Shown in pieces: positions 24,011 to 33,251 of a DNA stretch of 40,832 nt. Source of the DNA: Terasakiella pusilla DSM 6293 (lineage in GTDB: Bacteria > Pseudomonadota > Alphaproteobacteria > Rhodospirillales > Terasakiellaceae); assembly GCF_000688235.1 (NCBI RefSeq), contig NZ_JHYO01000033.1, positions 1 through 40,832 of the forward strand, in the 5' to 3' direction. Position 1 is the stretch's first letter; the number at the start of each line of letters is the position of its first letter. Made by a program: the position numbers and the translations under genes. A model generated the notes under the pieces. It was given only the letters and a program-made list of their open reading frames with translations. It was not told the DNA's origin and ran no database searches.

Positions 24011-24505
24011 TCATGTCAGAAATTTTGACATAACATATTCATCGTATACTGCATTTGCGTCGCAATAGCTTTCTTTTTTAAGCGCTTCAAAACGATAGTT
24101 ATGTTTGAGGAAGAAAAGGACGGCAGGGAGATTGTCGGCAACCACATTCAGACTAACCTTGCGGCAGTTCTGTGATTTGGCCCATTTTTCTGCCTGAGAA
24201 AGCAAGCGGGTCCCCACCCCTTGTCGGCAGTGCATGTGCAAGACGGCAAGGCCAAGATGGGCGATGTGCAGGCCTGATGATGTCCTCTCGCGCATGATCC
24301 AGAGATTGCCGATTAGCCTTTCTGCTTGTTTGGCAAGGTAGATTTGCTGCCAGTCGTTTTGCGTCTCTATATAATAAGACATCCAGCACGACCGCTTGTC
24401 CTCGTCGATTAAGTCGGTGGATACAAAGGGGTGCTGATCTGCGAGTGCCCGATGCAGCTCAACAAGGGCTGTCGCGTCCGTGGGGGTCGCGTTGGTGATG
24501 GTCAT
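24011..24505 (-). CDS. GNAT-family N-acetyltransferase
   Basis: A 164-residue acetyl-CoA-dependent transferase. The fold is recognisable from the N-terminal ITNATPTDATALVELHRAL, the strand LIGNLWIMRERTS, the acetyl-CoA loop LAVLHMHCRQGVGTRLL (the R/Q-x-x-G-x-G motif) and NVVADNLPAVLFFLKHNYRF with the C-terminal helix. The acceptor substrate is not predictable. It sits between a thioesterase gene (58 bases upstream) and an AEC permease gene (43 bases downstream). Confidence 0.88.
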   Translation of the reverse strand: MTITNATPTDATALVELHRALADQHPFVSTDLIDEDKRSCWMSYYIETQNDWQQIYLAKQAERLIGNLWIMRERTSSGLHIAHLGLAVLHMHCRQGVGTRLLSQAEKWAKSQNCRKVSLNVVADNLPAVLFFLKHNYRFEALKKESYCDANAVYDEYVMSKFLT

Positions 24506-24563
24506 CTTGGGATCTCCATAGAGGGATGGAACTTTTAGGCTCTATGGATGGAAGAGGAGGATT

Positions 24564-24983
24564 TTATCGATTAGGTGGGATGGAGTAGGTGCCGGTGGCG
24601 TGCGCAACGGGTTCGTCGTGACCGTCTGAATGGAGCGTTACTTCCATCACGGCAAGGCGTTTACCCAGTTTGAGGATGCGACCTTCTGCCATTAAATCAC
24701 CGGGGGCGGGGCGGTGCATGAAGTTGATGTTCAGGTTTGTGGTAACGGCCAGCTTGACTTGACCAATGGCAGACAGGATGACTGCATACATACAGGCATC
24801 GGCAAGGGCCATCATGGTCGGGCCGGAGACCGTGCCACCGGGGCGTAACATCACATCATTGAAGGGCAGGCGCAAAACCGCGCTACCGTCACCGATGCGA
24901 TCGGTCTTCATGCCGATCTCTTCTGCCCAGGGAAGTTCTGTTTTGATGATGTGGTCGAAATCTTCTTTGCTTATTTTTGCCAT
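24564..24983 (-). CDS. PaaI-family thioesterase
   Basis: A 139-residue hot-dog-fold protein that should hydrolyse small acyl-CoA esters in the cytoplasm. The RPGGTVSGPTMMALADACMYAVI stretch has the Gly and catalytic acidic residue on the long central helix typical of the PaaI group, followed by TTNLNINFMHRPAPGDLMAEGRI. It is divergent from the crotonase-family gene, and the two share a regulatory region with a 16-base palindrome (25028-25043). Joint control of acyl-CoA metabolism is a reasonable inference. Confidence 0.9.
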   Translation of the reverse strand: MAKISKEDFDHIIKTELPWAEEIGMKTDRIGDGSAVLRLPFNDVMLRPGGTVSGPTMMALADACMYAVILSAIGQVKLAVTTNLNINFMHRPAPGDLMAEGRILKLGKRLAVMEVTLHSDGHDEPVAHATGTYSIPPNR

Positions 24984-25027
24984 TGGTGCACCCTGTGTTT
25001 GTCATAATTTTTATCTGACTCTATATT

Positions 25028-25043
25028 ACGTTTACGTAAACGT
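25028..25043. promoter_or_regulatory. 16-base palindromic operator between acyl-CoA genes
   Basis: ACGTTTACGTAAACGT is a perfect palindrome between the divergent thioesterase and crotonase genes, directly upstream of a TATAAG -10 element (25052-25057). The TTTACGTAAACGT core resembles sites reported for LiuR-type (MerR family) regulators of branched-chain amino acid and fatty acid breakdown. The identity of the regulator is inferred. Confidence 0.65.
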
Positions 25044-25098
25044 CAATTTTATATAAGATGGCGCGAAATCATGAATTCAATAAGACAGGGAGTTTAAA

Positions 25099-25902
25099 AT
25101 GACTGCAGCCGCCCATTTGGAAGACCAGCCACTGGTGACACGAAACGACGAAGGCGGGATCGCGACGATCACTCTAAATCGTCCGACTAAATTTAACGCG
25201 CTGTCTATGGCGGTGTTGGAAGCTTTGCTGTCAGAGCTGACTAAGCTGGAAGAGGACCGATCCGTGCGCGTGGTTGTGCTGGCGGGCGAAGGCAAAGCCT
25301 TTTGCGCAGGCCATGACCTCAAGGAAATGCGCGAAGATACCTCACGTGAAGCCATGCAAGCGCTGTTTGGTAAATGTTCGGAAGTGATGTTGAAAATCAG
25401 TCAGATTCCGCAGCCGGTGATCGCGCGTGTCCACGGGATCGCGACGGCGGCAGGTTGCCAGCTGGTGGCGACCTGTGATCTGGCGATTGCGGTGGAAGAA
25501 GCGCGCTTTGCCACATCCGGCATTAATGTGGGTTTGTTCTGTTCCACACCGATGGTGGCGTTAACCCGCAATGTCACGCCGAAGAAGGCGTTTGAAATGC
25601 TGGTAACAGGTGATTTTCTGGATGCGCAAACGGCTTTGCAGTATGGCTTGATTAACCATGTCGTGCCTGCGGAAAAACTGGATGAAACGGTCATGGATAT
25701 GGCGCGTAAGATCGCCTCAAAACCGGCTGTGTCCATCGCTTATGGCAAGCAGTTGTTTTACAAGCAGTTGGAAGCCGCGCGGGCGGCGGCTTATGATATG
25801 GCGGCGGAAACCATGACGTGCAATATGTTGACAGAAGATGCGCAAGCTGGTGTCGATGCCTTTATTGCAAAACAGCCGATGCCTGCCTGGAAAGGGCGCT
25901 GA
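25099..25902 (+). CDS. Enoyl-CoA hydratase/isomerase family protein, ECHDC3-like
   Basis: A 267-residue crotonase-fold protein. The CoA-binding oxyanion loops are present: KAFCAGHDLKEM and GIATAAGCQLVATCDLAIA. The two catalytic glutamates of classical enoyl-CoA hydratase are not: the position in the GGCEL motif is Gln (GCQLV) and that in the FxxPE motif is Gly (FATSGINVG). This pattern, with GLFCSTPMVALTRNV, is typical of the ECHDC3-like subgroup, so standard hydratase activity is doubtful. It is divergent from a thioesterase gene with a shared operator. GGGAG precedes the ATG. Confidence 0.9.
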   Translation: MTAAAHLEDQPLVTRNDEGGIATITLNRPTKFNALSMAVLEALLSELTKLEEDRSVRVVVLAGEGKAFCAGHDLKEMREDTSREAMQALFGKCSEVMLKISQIPQPVIARVHGIATAAGCQLVATCDLAIAVEEARFATSGINVGLFCSTPMVALTRNVTPKKAFEMLVTGDFLDAQTALQYGLINHVVPAEKLDETVMDMARKIASKPAVSIAYGKQLFYKQLEAARAAAYDMAAETMTCNMLTEDAQAGVDAFIAKQPMPAWKGR

Positions 25903-26106
25903 TCACTCGCCTGTGTTTTGGGTGGGGGCCAGTGCTGCGTCGTCACCCATCACATCCAACAAGGTCAGCTGGTTGACCACACTCAGCCAGAAGCTGGCAT
26001 CATGTTCTTGATTTGTAATCTGCATTTTATGAAACGCGATAAAGCTGGCATTTTTTAAGCCATGTTCTTTATAGAGCTCAAATGCAGTTTTACGTGGATC
26101 TGACAT
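25903..26106 (-). CDS. Hypothetical small protein
   Basis: A 67-residue product starting MSDPRKTAFELYKEHGLKN. A longer start, TTG at 26139, would add 11 residues; neither has a well-placed ribosome site (AGGA is 14 bases before the ATG). The sequence is soluble with an NASFIAFHKMQITNQEHDASFWLSVVNQLTLLD core. No family recognised. It abuts the end of the crotonase gene on the other strand. Confidence 0.5.
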   Translation of the reverse strand: MSDPRKTAFELYKEHGLKNASFIAFHKMQITNQEHDASFWLSVVNQLTLLDVMGDDAALAPTQNTGE

Positions 26107-26265
26107 TTGATATGGTTCATTCCTGACTAGTTCCCTCAAGTCCTAAAACTGTATAGGGGCAGGGCGCAAGAAACATCACCCAAATGGAGGATGTTTTAAG
26201 TAATTATGATAAAAGATTTGATTCTATGTTATTGAAAAATAATAAAAATTGACATTGGTGAGGCT

Positions 26266-26757
26266 ATGACAGCTTTAAGTTATGCAAACGAATATCTGAC
26301 CGACCTTTTGCAATCGGTGAAGACGGTTGCCATGGTCGGGGCTTCGGCAAAAACCAACCGTCCAAGCTATTTTGTGATGAAGTATCTGCAAGGTAAGGGC
26401 TATCGGGTCATCCCGGTGAATCCCGGTCTGGCGGGCGGCGAGATTTTGGGGGAGAAGGTCTATAGCAGCCTCAGCGATATTCCTCATACGTTTGAGATGG
26501 TGGATATTTTTAGAAATTCCGAAGCCGCAGGCGTAATCACAGATGAAGCGATTGCCCTGCGGGAAGAAAAGGGCATCAAGGTCATTTGGATGCAATTGAC
26601 TGTGCGCAATGATGAAGCGTGCGTGCGGGCCGAAGATGCCGGACTTGATGTGATCATGGACCGCTGCCCGAAGATAGAATACGGGCGCTTGTTTGGGGAA
26701 TTGAGCTGGGGCGGCATCAATTCGGGTATTATTTCGTCAAAAAGGTTGAAGCGATGA
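26266..26757 (+). CDS. CoA-binding protein, YccU type
   Basis: A 163-residue Rossmann-fold protein of the CoA-binding family (PF13380). TVAMVGASAKTNRPSYFVMKYL contains the nucleotide-binding loop, then YRVIPVNPGLAGGEILGEKVYSSLSDIP, a segment conserved in the family, and a CPKIEY motif near the end. Cellular role is not established for the family. GGTGAGG precedes the ATG. Its stop overlaps the metY start by four bases, so the two are translationally coupled, hinting at a role in sulfur amino acid or acyl-CoA metabolism. Confidence 0.9.
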   Translation: MTALSYANEYLTDLLQSVKTVAMVGASAKTNRPSYFVMKYLQGKGYRVIPVNPGLAGGEILGEKVYSSLSDIPHTFEMVDIFRNSEAAGVITDEAIALREEKGIKVIWMQLTVRNDEACVRAEDAGLDVIMDRCPKIEYGRLFGELSWGGINSGIISSKRLKR

Positions 26758-28040
26758 GCAAGCATACGATCAAAAATTACGGGATTGAAACCCGCGCCAT
26801 TCATGCCGGAAGCCGCCCGGATAGCGAGACAGGGGCGCGCAATACACCGATCTATCAAACCACATCCTATGTCTTTGATGATGCGGATCATGCAGCGGAT
26901 TTATTTAACCTCCAGACGTTTGGCTTTATCTATTCCCGCCTGACCAACCCGACCGTAGCAGTGTTGGAAGAACGCATCGCCAATCTGGAAAATGGACGCG
27001 CGGCGGTCTGTTGCGCCTCTGGTCATTCCGCGCAGTTTTTGGCTTTCTTTTCGTTGATGGAACCGGGGGATCGCTTCCTTGCGTCACGCAACCTATATGG
27101 TGGATCGATCACGCAATTTGGTACCAGCTTTAAACGGTTGGGCTGGCATGTGGATTTTGTCGATGCCACCGACCTTGAGGCGGTTAAGCAAGCCATCACA
27201 CCGGACCATAAAGCCTTTTTTATTGAACCGCTGGCCAATCCGGGGGGAGTGGTCTTGGATACGCAAGCCTTGGCAGACCTCGCCCACGAAAATAACATGC
27301 CGTTGGTCGTGGACAATACACTGGCGACCCCGATGCTGTTTCAACCTTTTGACCATGGGGCGGATATTATTACCCATTCCACGACCAAGTTTTTGGCCGG
27401 GCATGGCACGTCCATGGGCGGTGCGATTGTGGAAAAAGGCACGTTTGATTGGGCAACGGCGGGTAAATATCCCACGCTCTGTGAACCTGATCCCGCCTAT
27501 CACGGCATGAGGTTTTTTGAAACCTTTGGCGATTTCGGTTTTTCTATGAAGACCCGCTGTGTGGGCTTGCGCGATTTTGGCCCCGCCATGAGCCCGACCA
27601 ACGCTTTTAACACCATCACGGGGATTGAGACGTTGCACCTGCGCATGGAACGCCATGTGCAAAATGCGCTGAAGGTTGCGAACTTTCTGGAAAACCATCC
27701 TAAGGTCAGCTGGGTTTCTTATGCGGGCCTACCTTCCAGCCCTTATTATGAACTGGCGCAAAAATATATGCCGAAGGGGGCAGGCTCCGTCTTCACCTTT
27801 GGGGTGAAAGGCGGCTACGAAGCTGGGGTAAAATTGGTGGAAAGCGTGAACCTGATTTCTCACCTTGCCAATATTGGGGATACTCGCAGTCTGATTATTC
27901 ACCCCGCCAGCACCACGCACCGCCAATTAACCGAAGATCAACAGATCGCCGCAGGGGCAGGGCCGGATGTGTTGCGCCTGTCTATTGGTCTGGAAACAGC
28001 AGACGATATTATCCGTGATCTGGATGAGGCGTTGTCGTGA
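26754..28040 (+). CDS. metY: O-acetylhomoserine sulfhydrylase
   Basis: PLP enzyme of the Cys/Met-metabolism family that makes homocysteine from O-acetylhomoserine and sulfide. The 428 residues are the MetY length, longer than cystathionine synthases. Seen are HAGSRPDSETGARNTPIYQTTSYVF, YSRLTNPT, the phosphate-binding CASGHSAQF, LVVDNTLATP with the cofactor Asp, and the Schiff-base Lys in HSTTKFLAGHGTSMGG. It overlaps the genes on both sides by four bases. Some members act in homocysteine synthesis and others in methanethiol salvage, so the exact substrate is not fixed. Confidence 0.93.
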   Translation: MSKHTIKNYGIETRAIHAGSRPDSETGARNTPIYQTTSYVFDDADHAADLFNLQTFGFIYSRLTNPTVAVLEERIANLENGRAAVCCASGHSAQFLAFFSLMEPGDRFLASRNLYGGSITQFGTSFKRLGWHVDFVDATDLEAVKQAITPDHKAFFIEPLANPGGVVLDTQALADLAHENNMPLVVDNTLATPMLFQPFDHGADIITHSTTKFLAGHGTSMGGAIVEKGTFDWATAGKYPTLCEPDPAYHGMRFFETFGDFGFSMKTRCVGLRDFGPAMSPTNAFNTITGIETLHLRMERHVQNALKVANFLENHPKVSWVSYAGLPSSPYYELAQKYMPKGAGSVFTFGVKGGYEAGVKLVESVNLISHLANIGDTRSLIIHPASTTHRQLTEDQQIAAGAGPDVLRLSIGLETADDIIRDLDEALS

Positions 28041-28873
28041 ACCGACTGATTATCACAAACGGCGATATGGCGGCTGAACGTATACAGACCCTCCAGCCGG
28101 AAGTGACGGTGTTGCCGTGGCGTGATGTGCTGCATGATGGGCCATTGGGGGACTTTGATCGCTTGCAGGATCAGTCGATCCACCGTGCCGCCTTTATCGC
28201 AGAATTTGCCGATATGGCGCCGGAAGATGTGGTGCGCGATTTTGAACATCGCGATCAGGTCTTTTTGCAGGCGGGCAGCTATGAGCGTGTGGAGCTGTGG
28301 TTTGAGCAGGATTTGTACGATCAGTTGCAATTGCTGCAAATCATTGATGCGGCCTGTAAGCAGTTACCGGATACATCGCTGTATGTGGTGCAAGCTGACA
28401 CATATTTATGTGAGCTGCCGGATATGGAGTTTGCAGCCCTGCCATCACATGCCCGTTTGTTGAGCAAGGCGCAGAAAGACTATGCGGTTAAAGCGTGGGC
28501 GGCAGTGGTATCGGAAGACTGGCCCTTCGCGGATCAAGTCGAAGCGCCTCTACCTTATGTCCCAAGCGCGCTGAAGCGACTACAGGGCGAACGTCAAGAC
28601 TTCCCGCTGTCTTTATATTATGCATCCCGTCCCTTGCTTGAGGGGCCGATGAAGGTCAAAGAGATGTTTCGGGCCATGCAGGCGGCGGAAGAAGCCAAGT
28701 TTATGGGGGATTTATCCTTTTATCATCTGCTCAAAGGCTATCTCGCAGCGCCCGATCCTTTATTTAAAAGCGCCTATCAAGACGGCATGGACTATATGGA
28801 TTTCTTTAATCTGGACGTCAGCCTTACAGACAAAGGCACAGAGGCGCTTAAGGCGTTTTCAGTTTCGCTTTAA
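28037..28873 (+). CDS. DUF1835 domain protein
   Basis: A 278-residue protein that starts at GTG and overlaps the metY stop by four bases (GTGA). The N-terminus LIITNGDMAAERIQ and LPWRDVLHDGPLGDF match the DUF1835 family (PF08874), known by the pattern NGD...WRDVLHDGP; the acidic residues and the following WFEQDLYDQLQL suggest a nuclease- or hydrolase-like fold, but no activity is established that I know of. The C-terminal half is helical. Third gene of a tightly packed operon with a CoA-binding protein and metY; the last 26 bases overlap the convergent GIY-YIG gene. Confidence 0.88.
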   Translation: MNRLIITNGDMAAERIQTLQPEVTVLPWRDVLHDGPLGDFDRLQDQSIHRAAFIAEFADMAPEDVVRDFEHRDQVFLQAGSYERVELWFEQDLYDQLQLLQIIDAACKQLPDTSLYVVQADTYLCELPDMEFAALPSHARLLSKAQKDYAVKAWAAVVSEDWPFADQVEAPLPYVPSALKRLQGERQDFPLSLYYASRPLLEGPMKVKEMFRAMQAAEEAKFMGDLSFYHLLKGYLAAPDPLFKSAYQDGMDYMDFFNLDVSLTDKGTEALKAFSVSL

Positions 28874-29108
28874 ATTTGCGATCTTTCTTGATTTGTAACT
28901 CGCGCACTTGGGCATCGCTGCGACCATCAAAGCCGGTTTCGGCGTAGATCAGTTGCCAGGGGCGGCGCGCGCGGGTGTATTTGGCCCCGCCCGGTTTCAG
29001 ACCGTTATGTTCTTCAAGGCGGCGATCCGGCGTCTCGTCATAGGTGACGCCGGTATAGGCTTCCCCGCGCTCGTTCAATAGGACATAGACAAACCAGCGT
29101 TTCGTCAT
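28848..29108 (-). CDS. GIY-YIG domain protein (YhbQ/UPF0213-like)
   Basis: An 86-residue single-domain GIY-YIG nuclease-fold protein. The motif is WFVYVLLNERGEAYTGVTYD, where the two short strands read VYVLL and YTGVT; catalytic Arg is in TPDRRLEEHN, and the C-terminal ALI-type segment includes EL-QIKKDRKFK. The ATG at 29108 is chosen: an in-frame extension to 29162 would overlap the hydrolase gene by far more. ATGA couples it to the hydrolase. Function of small stand-alone members is mostly unknown. Confidence 0.9.
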   Translation of the reverse strand: MTKRWFVYVLLNERGEAYTGVTYDETPDRRLEEHNGLKPGGAKYTRARRPWQLIYAETGFDGRSDAQVRELQIKKDRKFKAKLKTP

Positions 29109-29902
29109 GGGGCCTTCCGGTTGATCCAATCTTCGATGGTGTCGGCCACGTCCTGCCAACATTTATCTAGCATGAGGGCGTGGGGGCCATCTTTAACAAT
29201 ATGTAGGTCGGCTTTATAAAAGTCAGCCGTTTCTTGCAGGGAAGACGTTGGGATCATCACATCCACATCGCCCCCAATGACAAAGGTCGGGGTCGCGGTG
29301 ACAGAGGGGAGGCGCGGGATGTCCCAAAGGGCGATGTCCATGATCGCGCGCAACGATTCCGGCTGAAAAAATCCATGGGCATCTGCGAGGCTGGCGGGGT
29401 GGGTATCCTGTGTGATCAACAGGCGGCGCAACTGATCAAATTGGACCACTTCCGGGCTGCTGAACAAGATGGCCTGACTTAGCGCCCAGTATAGGTCCGG
29501 TGCGGTGTTGAGCATATGCATGGCTGAACCGTTTGTCCCGCTAGGCGGAACGGAATTCATCAGCACGGCGGCAGGAGGCGTGTGCTTTTCCATATATTTC
29601 TGCACGACCATGCCGCCAAGGGAGTGTCCAATCAGGACCGGATTGCCGTCAATCTGTGCGACGGCGTTTTTGACATCTTCCACATAATCGGCAAGTCCGT
29701 AAAAATGCAGCGACCAACTGGACCCGCTTTGTCCATGACCGCTGAGGGAGACGGCATAACAGTCGTGGCCCAGACTGGCAAAATAGGGCATGAAGCGATA
29801 GCGCCAAATGGCTGCGCAACAGAAGGAGCCGTGGACGAACAGAAGAGGGCGTTTTTTCTTGATGCCTTTTTCCGCTTTGAGTTCAATGATTTCGAGAGGC
29901 AT
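29105..29902 (-). CDS. Alpha/beta hydrolase
   Basis: A 265-residue cytosolic hydrolase. LLFVHGSFCCAAIWRYRF holds the oxyanion HG, LIGHSLGGMVVQ contains the nucleophile Ser, a late Asp is in VIGGDVDVMIP, and GPHALMLD supplies the His, completing the triad. The type of substrate (ester, amide, haloalkane) cannot be set. It is followed by the GIY-YIG gene with a four-base overlap. Its start region is divergent from the tkt operon, 181 bases away. Confidence 0.92.
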   Translation of the reverse strand: MPLEIIELKAEKGIKKKRPLLFVHGSFCCAAIWRYRFMPYFASLGHDCYAVSLSGHGQSGSSWSLHFYGLADYVEDVKNAVAQIDGNPVLIGHSLGGMVVQKYMEKHTPPAAVLMNSVPPSGTNGSAMHMLNTAPDLYWALSQAILFSSPEVVQFDQLRRLLITQDTHPASLADAHGFFQPESLRAIMDIALWDIPRLPSVTATPTFVIGGDVDVMIPTSSLQETADFYKADLHIVKDGPHALMLDKCWQDVADTIEDWINRKAP

Positions 29903-30083
29903 AAGAAAAATACTAACGTTTATACATAATTATTTGTGTGTCCCATCAAGCACTGTTTTACAAAAAAGTGCAAGGAAACATGCGGATTATTTGCCAGTTT
30001 CTTTGCTTGCTTATAAAATGACTCTCAGGTAGTGTGCGCCCACGTTTACAGGCCTTTTTATTTTGCCAAAGGATCACTAGTCG

Positions 30084-32054
30084 ATGACCTCGCATATGGA
30101 TATGGCGAACGCCATTCGTTTTCTCTCCGCTGATGCCGTTCAAAAAGCCAAATCCGGCCACCCTGGGATGCCCATGGGTATGGCTGACGTTGCAACCGTT
30201 TTGTTCACCAAATATATGAACTTTGACCCGAAGCAACCGAAATGGGCCGATCGTGACCGTTTCGTGCTGTCTGCCGGTCATGGCTCCATGTTGATGTATT
30301 CCTATCTCTACCTGACTGGGTATGAAGATATGACCATTGAAGAAGTGTCAAACTTCCGTCAACTGGGCGCTAAAACCGCGGGCCACCCTGAATATGGTCA
30401 TGCAACCGGGATCGAGACAACAACTGGTCCGTTGGGGCAAGGCGTTACCACGGCTGTTGGCATGGCGCTGGCAGAAAAACTGCAAAATGCGCGCTACGGT
30501 GAAGAGATCGTCAACCACTATACTTATGTGATCGCAGGCGATGGCTGCTTGATGGAAGGGATCTCCCATGAGGCAATTTCCACAGCGGGTCACTTGGGTC
30601 TGAACAAACTGATCGTCTTCTGGGACGATAACGAAATCACCATCGACGGTAACCTGAACGTTGCGGCAAGTGACAACCAGCTGAAACGCTTTGAAGCCAG
30701 CGGCTGGGACACACAAGCGATTGACGGGCATAACCCCGAAGAGATCGCGGCTGCGATTGAAAAAGCACAAAAATCTGACAAGCCGTCTTTGATTGCGTGT
30801 AAAACCAAGATCGGTAAGGGCGCGCCGACCCTTGAAGGCTCCCACAAAACCCACGGTGCGCCGTTGGGTGATCAAGAAATCGCAACCATGCGCGAGCAAA
30901 TGGGCTGGACCGCAGCGCCGTTTGAAATCCCCGACGATATCCTGAACGCATGGCGCACAGCCGGTGCACGCGGTGCAGAAACACGCGAAGCCTGGCAAGA
31001 GCGTTTCAACGATCTGGACCTGGATACGCAAGAAACATTCGTTCGCACCAACGACGGTGGCCTGCCGGATGGGTGGGAAGCAAAAGCCAACGCATTCAAA
31101 AAACAACTCTGTGAAGAAGCCCCGAAAAAGGCGACCCGTCAGGCGTCCCAAATGGCGCTCAACACATTGGCAGAAATCATCCCGGAAATGCTGGGCGGCT
31201 CTGCGGATTTGACAGGGTCTAACCTGACTAAAGCCGATAGCCAAAAATCTGTCACACCAGACGATTTCACCGGCAACTACATGCATTACGGTATCCGCGA
31301 ATTTGGGATGGCGGCGTTTATGAACGGCGTTGCGCTGCACGGCGGGTTTATCCCTTACGGCGGCACATTCCTTGTCTTTGCAGATTACATGCGCGCTGCG
31401 ATGCGTCTGTCTGCGTTGATGGAACAGCGCGTTGTGTACGTATTGACCCACGATTCTATCGGTCTGGGGGAAGATGGCCCGACTCACCAACCTGTTGAAA
31501 CGGTTGCGTCCCTGCGTGCGATGCCGAACACAAACGTGTTCCGCCCTGCCGATGCGGTTGAAACGTTTGAATGTTGGATGCTGGCCCTGCAAAACGAAAA
31601 GACACCGTCTGCGATGGCATTGTCCCGTCAAGGTCTGCCGGCTGTCCGTACGGAATATACGGAAGAAAACAAATGTGCACGCGGTGCTTACGTTCTGCGT
31701 GAAGCTGAAGGGGCGCGCAAAGCGACCATCATCGCCACAGGGTCTGAAGTGGAAATCGCCATGACCGCGCGTGATGCGTTGCAAGCGGATGGTGTGCCGA
31801 CGGCTGTTGTGTCCATGCCATGTTGGGAACTGTTTGAACAACAGTCCGACGACTACAAACATGACACACTGGGTGATGGCATCCGTGTGGCCGTTGAAGC
31901 GGGTCTGCAAATGGGCTGGGATCGTTATATCGGGTCCAACGGTGCCTTTATTGGCATGACAGGCTTTGGTGCCTCTGCACCGGCGGAAGACCTGTATAAG
32001 CATTTTGGCATCACGGCAGAAGCTGTCGTCGCTGCAGTAAAAGCAAGAGTATAA
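30084..32054 (+). CDS. tkt: Transketolase
   Basis: Thiamine-diphosphate enzyme moving two-carbon units in the pentose phosphate (or Calvin) cycle. The 656 residues include [19 protein letters not shown], the ThDP/metal motif [13 protein letters not shown] with DDNEITIDG, the pyrimidine-domain [10 protein letters not shown] and the C-terminal domain. AAAGGA ten bases before the ATG. It heads a cluster with fba and rpe, three enzymes shared by the Calvin cycle and the non-oxidative pentose phosphate pathway. No RuBisCO or phosphoribulokinase is in the window, so autotrophy is not implied. Confidence 0.97.
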   Translation: MTSHMDMANAIRFLSADAVQKAKSGHPGMPMGMADVATVLFTKYMNFDPKQPKWADRDRFVLSAGHGSMLMYSYLYLTGYEDMTIEEVSNFRQLGAKTAGHPEYGHATGIETTTGPLGQGVTTAVGMALAEKLQNARYGEEIVNHYTYVIAGDGCLMEGISHEAISTAGHLGLNKLIVFWDDNEITIDGNLNVAASDNQLKRFEASGWDTQAIDGHNPEEIAAAIEKAQKSDKPSLIACKTKIGKGAPTLEGSHKTHGAPLGDQEIATMREQMGWTAAPFEIPDDILNAWRTAGARGAETREAWQERFNDLDLDTQETFVRTNDGGLPDGWEAKANAFKKQLCEEAPKKATRQASQMALNTLAEIIPEMLGGSADLTGSNLTKADSQKSVTPDDFTGNYMHYGIREFGMAAFMNGVALHGGFIPYGGTFLVFADYMRAAMRLSALMEQRVVYVLTHDSIGLGEDGPTHQPVETVASLRAMPNTNVFRPADAVETFECWMLALQNEKTPSAMALSRQGLPAVRTEYTEENKCARGAYVLREAEGARKATIIATGSEVEIAMTARDALQADGVPTAVVSMPCWELFEQQSDDYKHDTLGDGIRVAVEAGLQMGWDRYIGSNGAFIGMTGFGASAPAEDLYKHFGITAEAVVAAVKARV

Positions 32055-32065
32055 ATAATTTAGGG

Positions 32066-32089
32066 GGCGGTTTGCGCAAGCAGACCGCC
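32066..32089. repeat. Intergenic hairpin between tkt and fba
   Basis: GGCGGTTTGC and GCAGACCGCC form a 10-bp stem (one G-T pair) with a GCAA tetraloop, and no T-run follows, so it is likely a processing or stability element rather than a terminator. Confidence 0.5.
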
Positions 32090-32130
32090 TCAACGATTTA
32101 GATAGACGTATTTAATTTGGAGGAATTCCT

Positions 32131-33195
32131 ATGGCACTCGTTTCCATGCGTCAGCTACTGGATCATGCAGCTGAAAATGACTATGGCCTGCCGGCTTTTA
32201 ACATCAACAACATGGAACAAATGCTGGCGATCATGTCTGCCGCGTCCAAGACGGACAGCCCGGTTATCATGCAGGCAAGCCGTGGTGCGCGTAAATACGC
32301 CAACGATGCTGTGTTGAAGCACCTTATTCAGGCGGCTGTTGAAATTTATCCGGACGTGCCGGTTTGTATGCACCTCGACCACGGGAACGAGCTGCGCACC
32401 TGTATGTCAGCAATGGCAAACGGCTTTTCCTCCGTCATGATGGACGGGTCATTGGAAGCGGACGGCAAAACACCAGCGTCTTACGAATATAACGTCGATG
32501 TGACGGCTGATGTGACACGTGCGGCTCACCTGATCGGTGTCTCTGTGGAAGGCGAGCTGGGGTGCCTCGGTTCCTTGGAAACAGGCGAAGGTGAAAAAGA
32601 AGACGGCCACGGTTTTGAAGGTAAGCTCGATAAAGAAGCTTTGCTGACAGACCCGGAACAGGCTGTTGATTTTGTGAAAAAGACAAAGGTCGATGCGTTG
32701 GCAATTGCGATGGGGACATCCCATGGCGCGTACAAGTTTACCCGTAAACCTGATGGCGATATCTTGGCGATGGACGTTGTCAAAGCGATCCATGCTAAAC
32801 TGCCGAACACCCATCTTGTGATGCACGGCTCTTCCTCTGTGCCGCAAGAACTGCAAGACATCATCAATGAATTTGGTGGGGAAATGAAGCAGACGTTCGG
32901 TGTGCCACTGGAAGAGATCGTGGTTGGCATCAAAAACGGTGTGCGCAAAGTGAACATTGATACGGATAACCGTATGGCGATCACAGGCGCGATCCGTAAG
33001 GCCTTGCAGTCTGATCCGACACAGTTTGACCCGCGCTTCTATCTGAAGCCGGCGATGGAAGCGATGGAGAAAGAATGTATCCAGCGTTACGAGCTGTTTA
33101 ACTGCGCGGGTCAAGGTTCCAAGATCAAGCCGATCTCTCTGAACGATATGGCAAGCCGTTATGAAAGCGGCTCGCTTGATCCGGTTCTGGGTTAA
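32131..33195 (+). CDS. fba: Class II fructose-bisphosphate aldolase, CbbA type
   Basis: Zinc enzyme that splits fructose 1,6-bisphosphate, or joins the trioses in the reverse direction. The 354 residues fit the CbbA-like class IIB group. [21 protein letters not shown] (catalytic Asp and zinc His), [19 protein letters not shown] and NIDTDNRMA are present. GGAGGA lies well placed before the ATG. It is separated from tkt by 76 bases and from rpe by 56, each gap holding a hairpin without a T-run, consistent with one transcript. No gap or pgk lies between, unlike many related operons. Confidence 0.97.
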   Translation: MALVSMRQLLDHAAENDYGLPAFNINNMEQMLAIMSAASKTDSPVIMQASRGARKYANDAVLKHLIQAAVEIYPDVPVCMHLDHGNELRTCMSAMANGFSSVMMDGSLEADGKTPASYEYNVDVTADVTRAAHLIGVSVEGELGCLGSLETGEGEKEDGHGFEGKLDKEALLTDPEQAVDFVKKTKVDALAIAMGTSHGAYKFTRKPDGDILAMDVVKAIHAKLPNTHLVMHGSSSVPQELQDIINEFGGEMKQTFGVPLEEIVVGIKNGVRKVNIDTDNRMAITGAIRKALQSDPTQFDPRFYLKPAMEAMEKECIQRYELFNCAGQGSKIKPISLNDMASRYESGSLDPVLG

Positions 33196-33207
33196 TTCCT
33201 AAAATGT

Positions 33208-33228
33208 GTCCCCGCTTTATGCGGGGAC
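33208..33228. repeat. Intergenic hairpin between fba and rpe
   Basis: GTCCCCGC and GCGGGGAC form an 8-bp stem with a TTTAT loop; the following bases are not a T-run. Similar in core to the terminator at 33918. Confidence 0.5.
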
Positions 33229-33251
33229 CGTTGTTTTAAGACGAGTATATC

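Noticed and set aside
30348-32093. 581-residue frame on the minus strand across tkt
   Set aside because: Antisense shadow of a codon-biased, highly conserved gene; rich in Cys, Arg, Phe and His with no family features.
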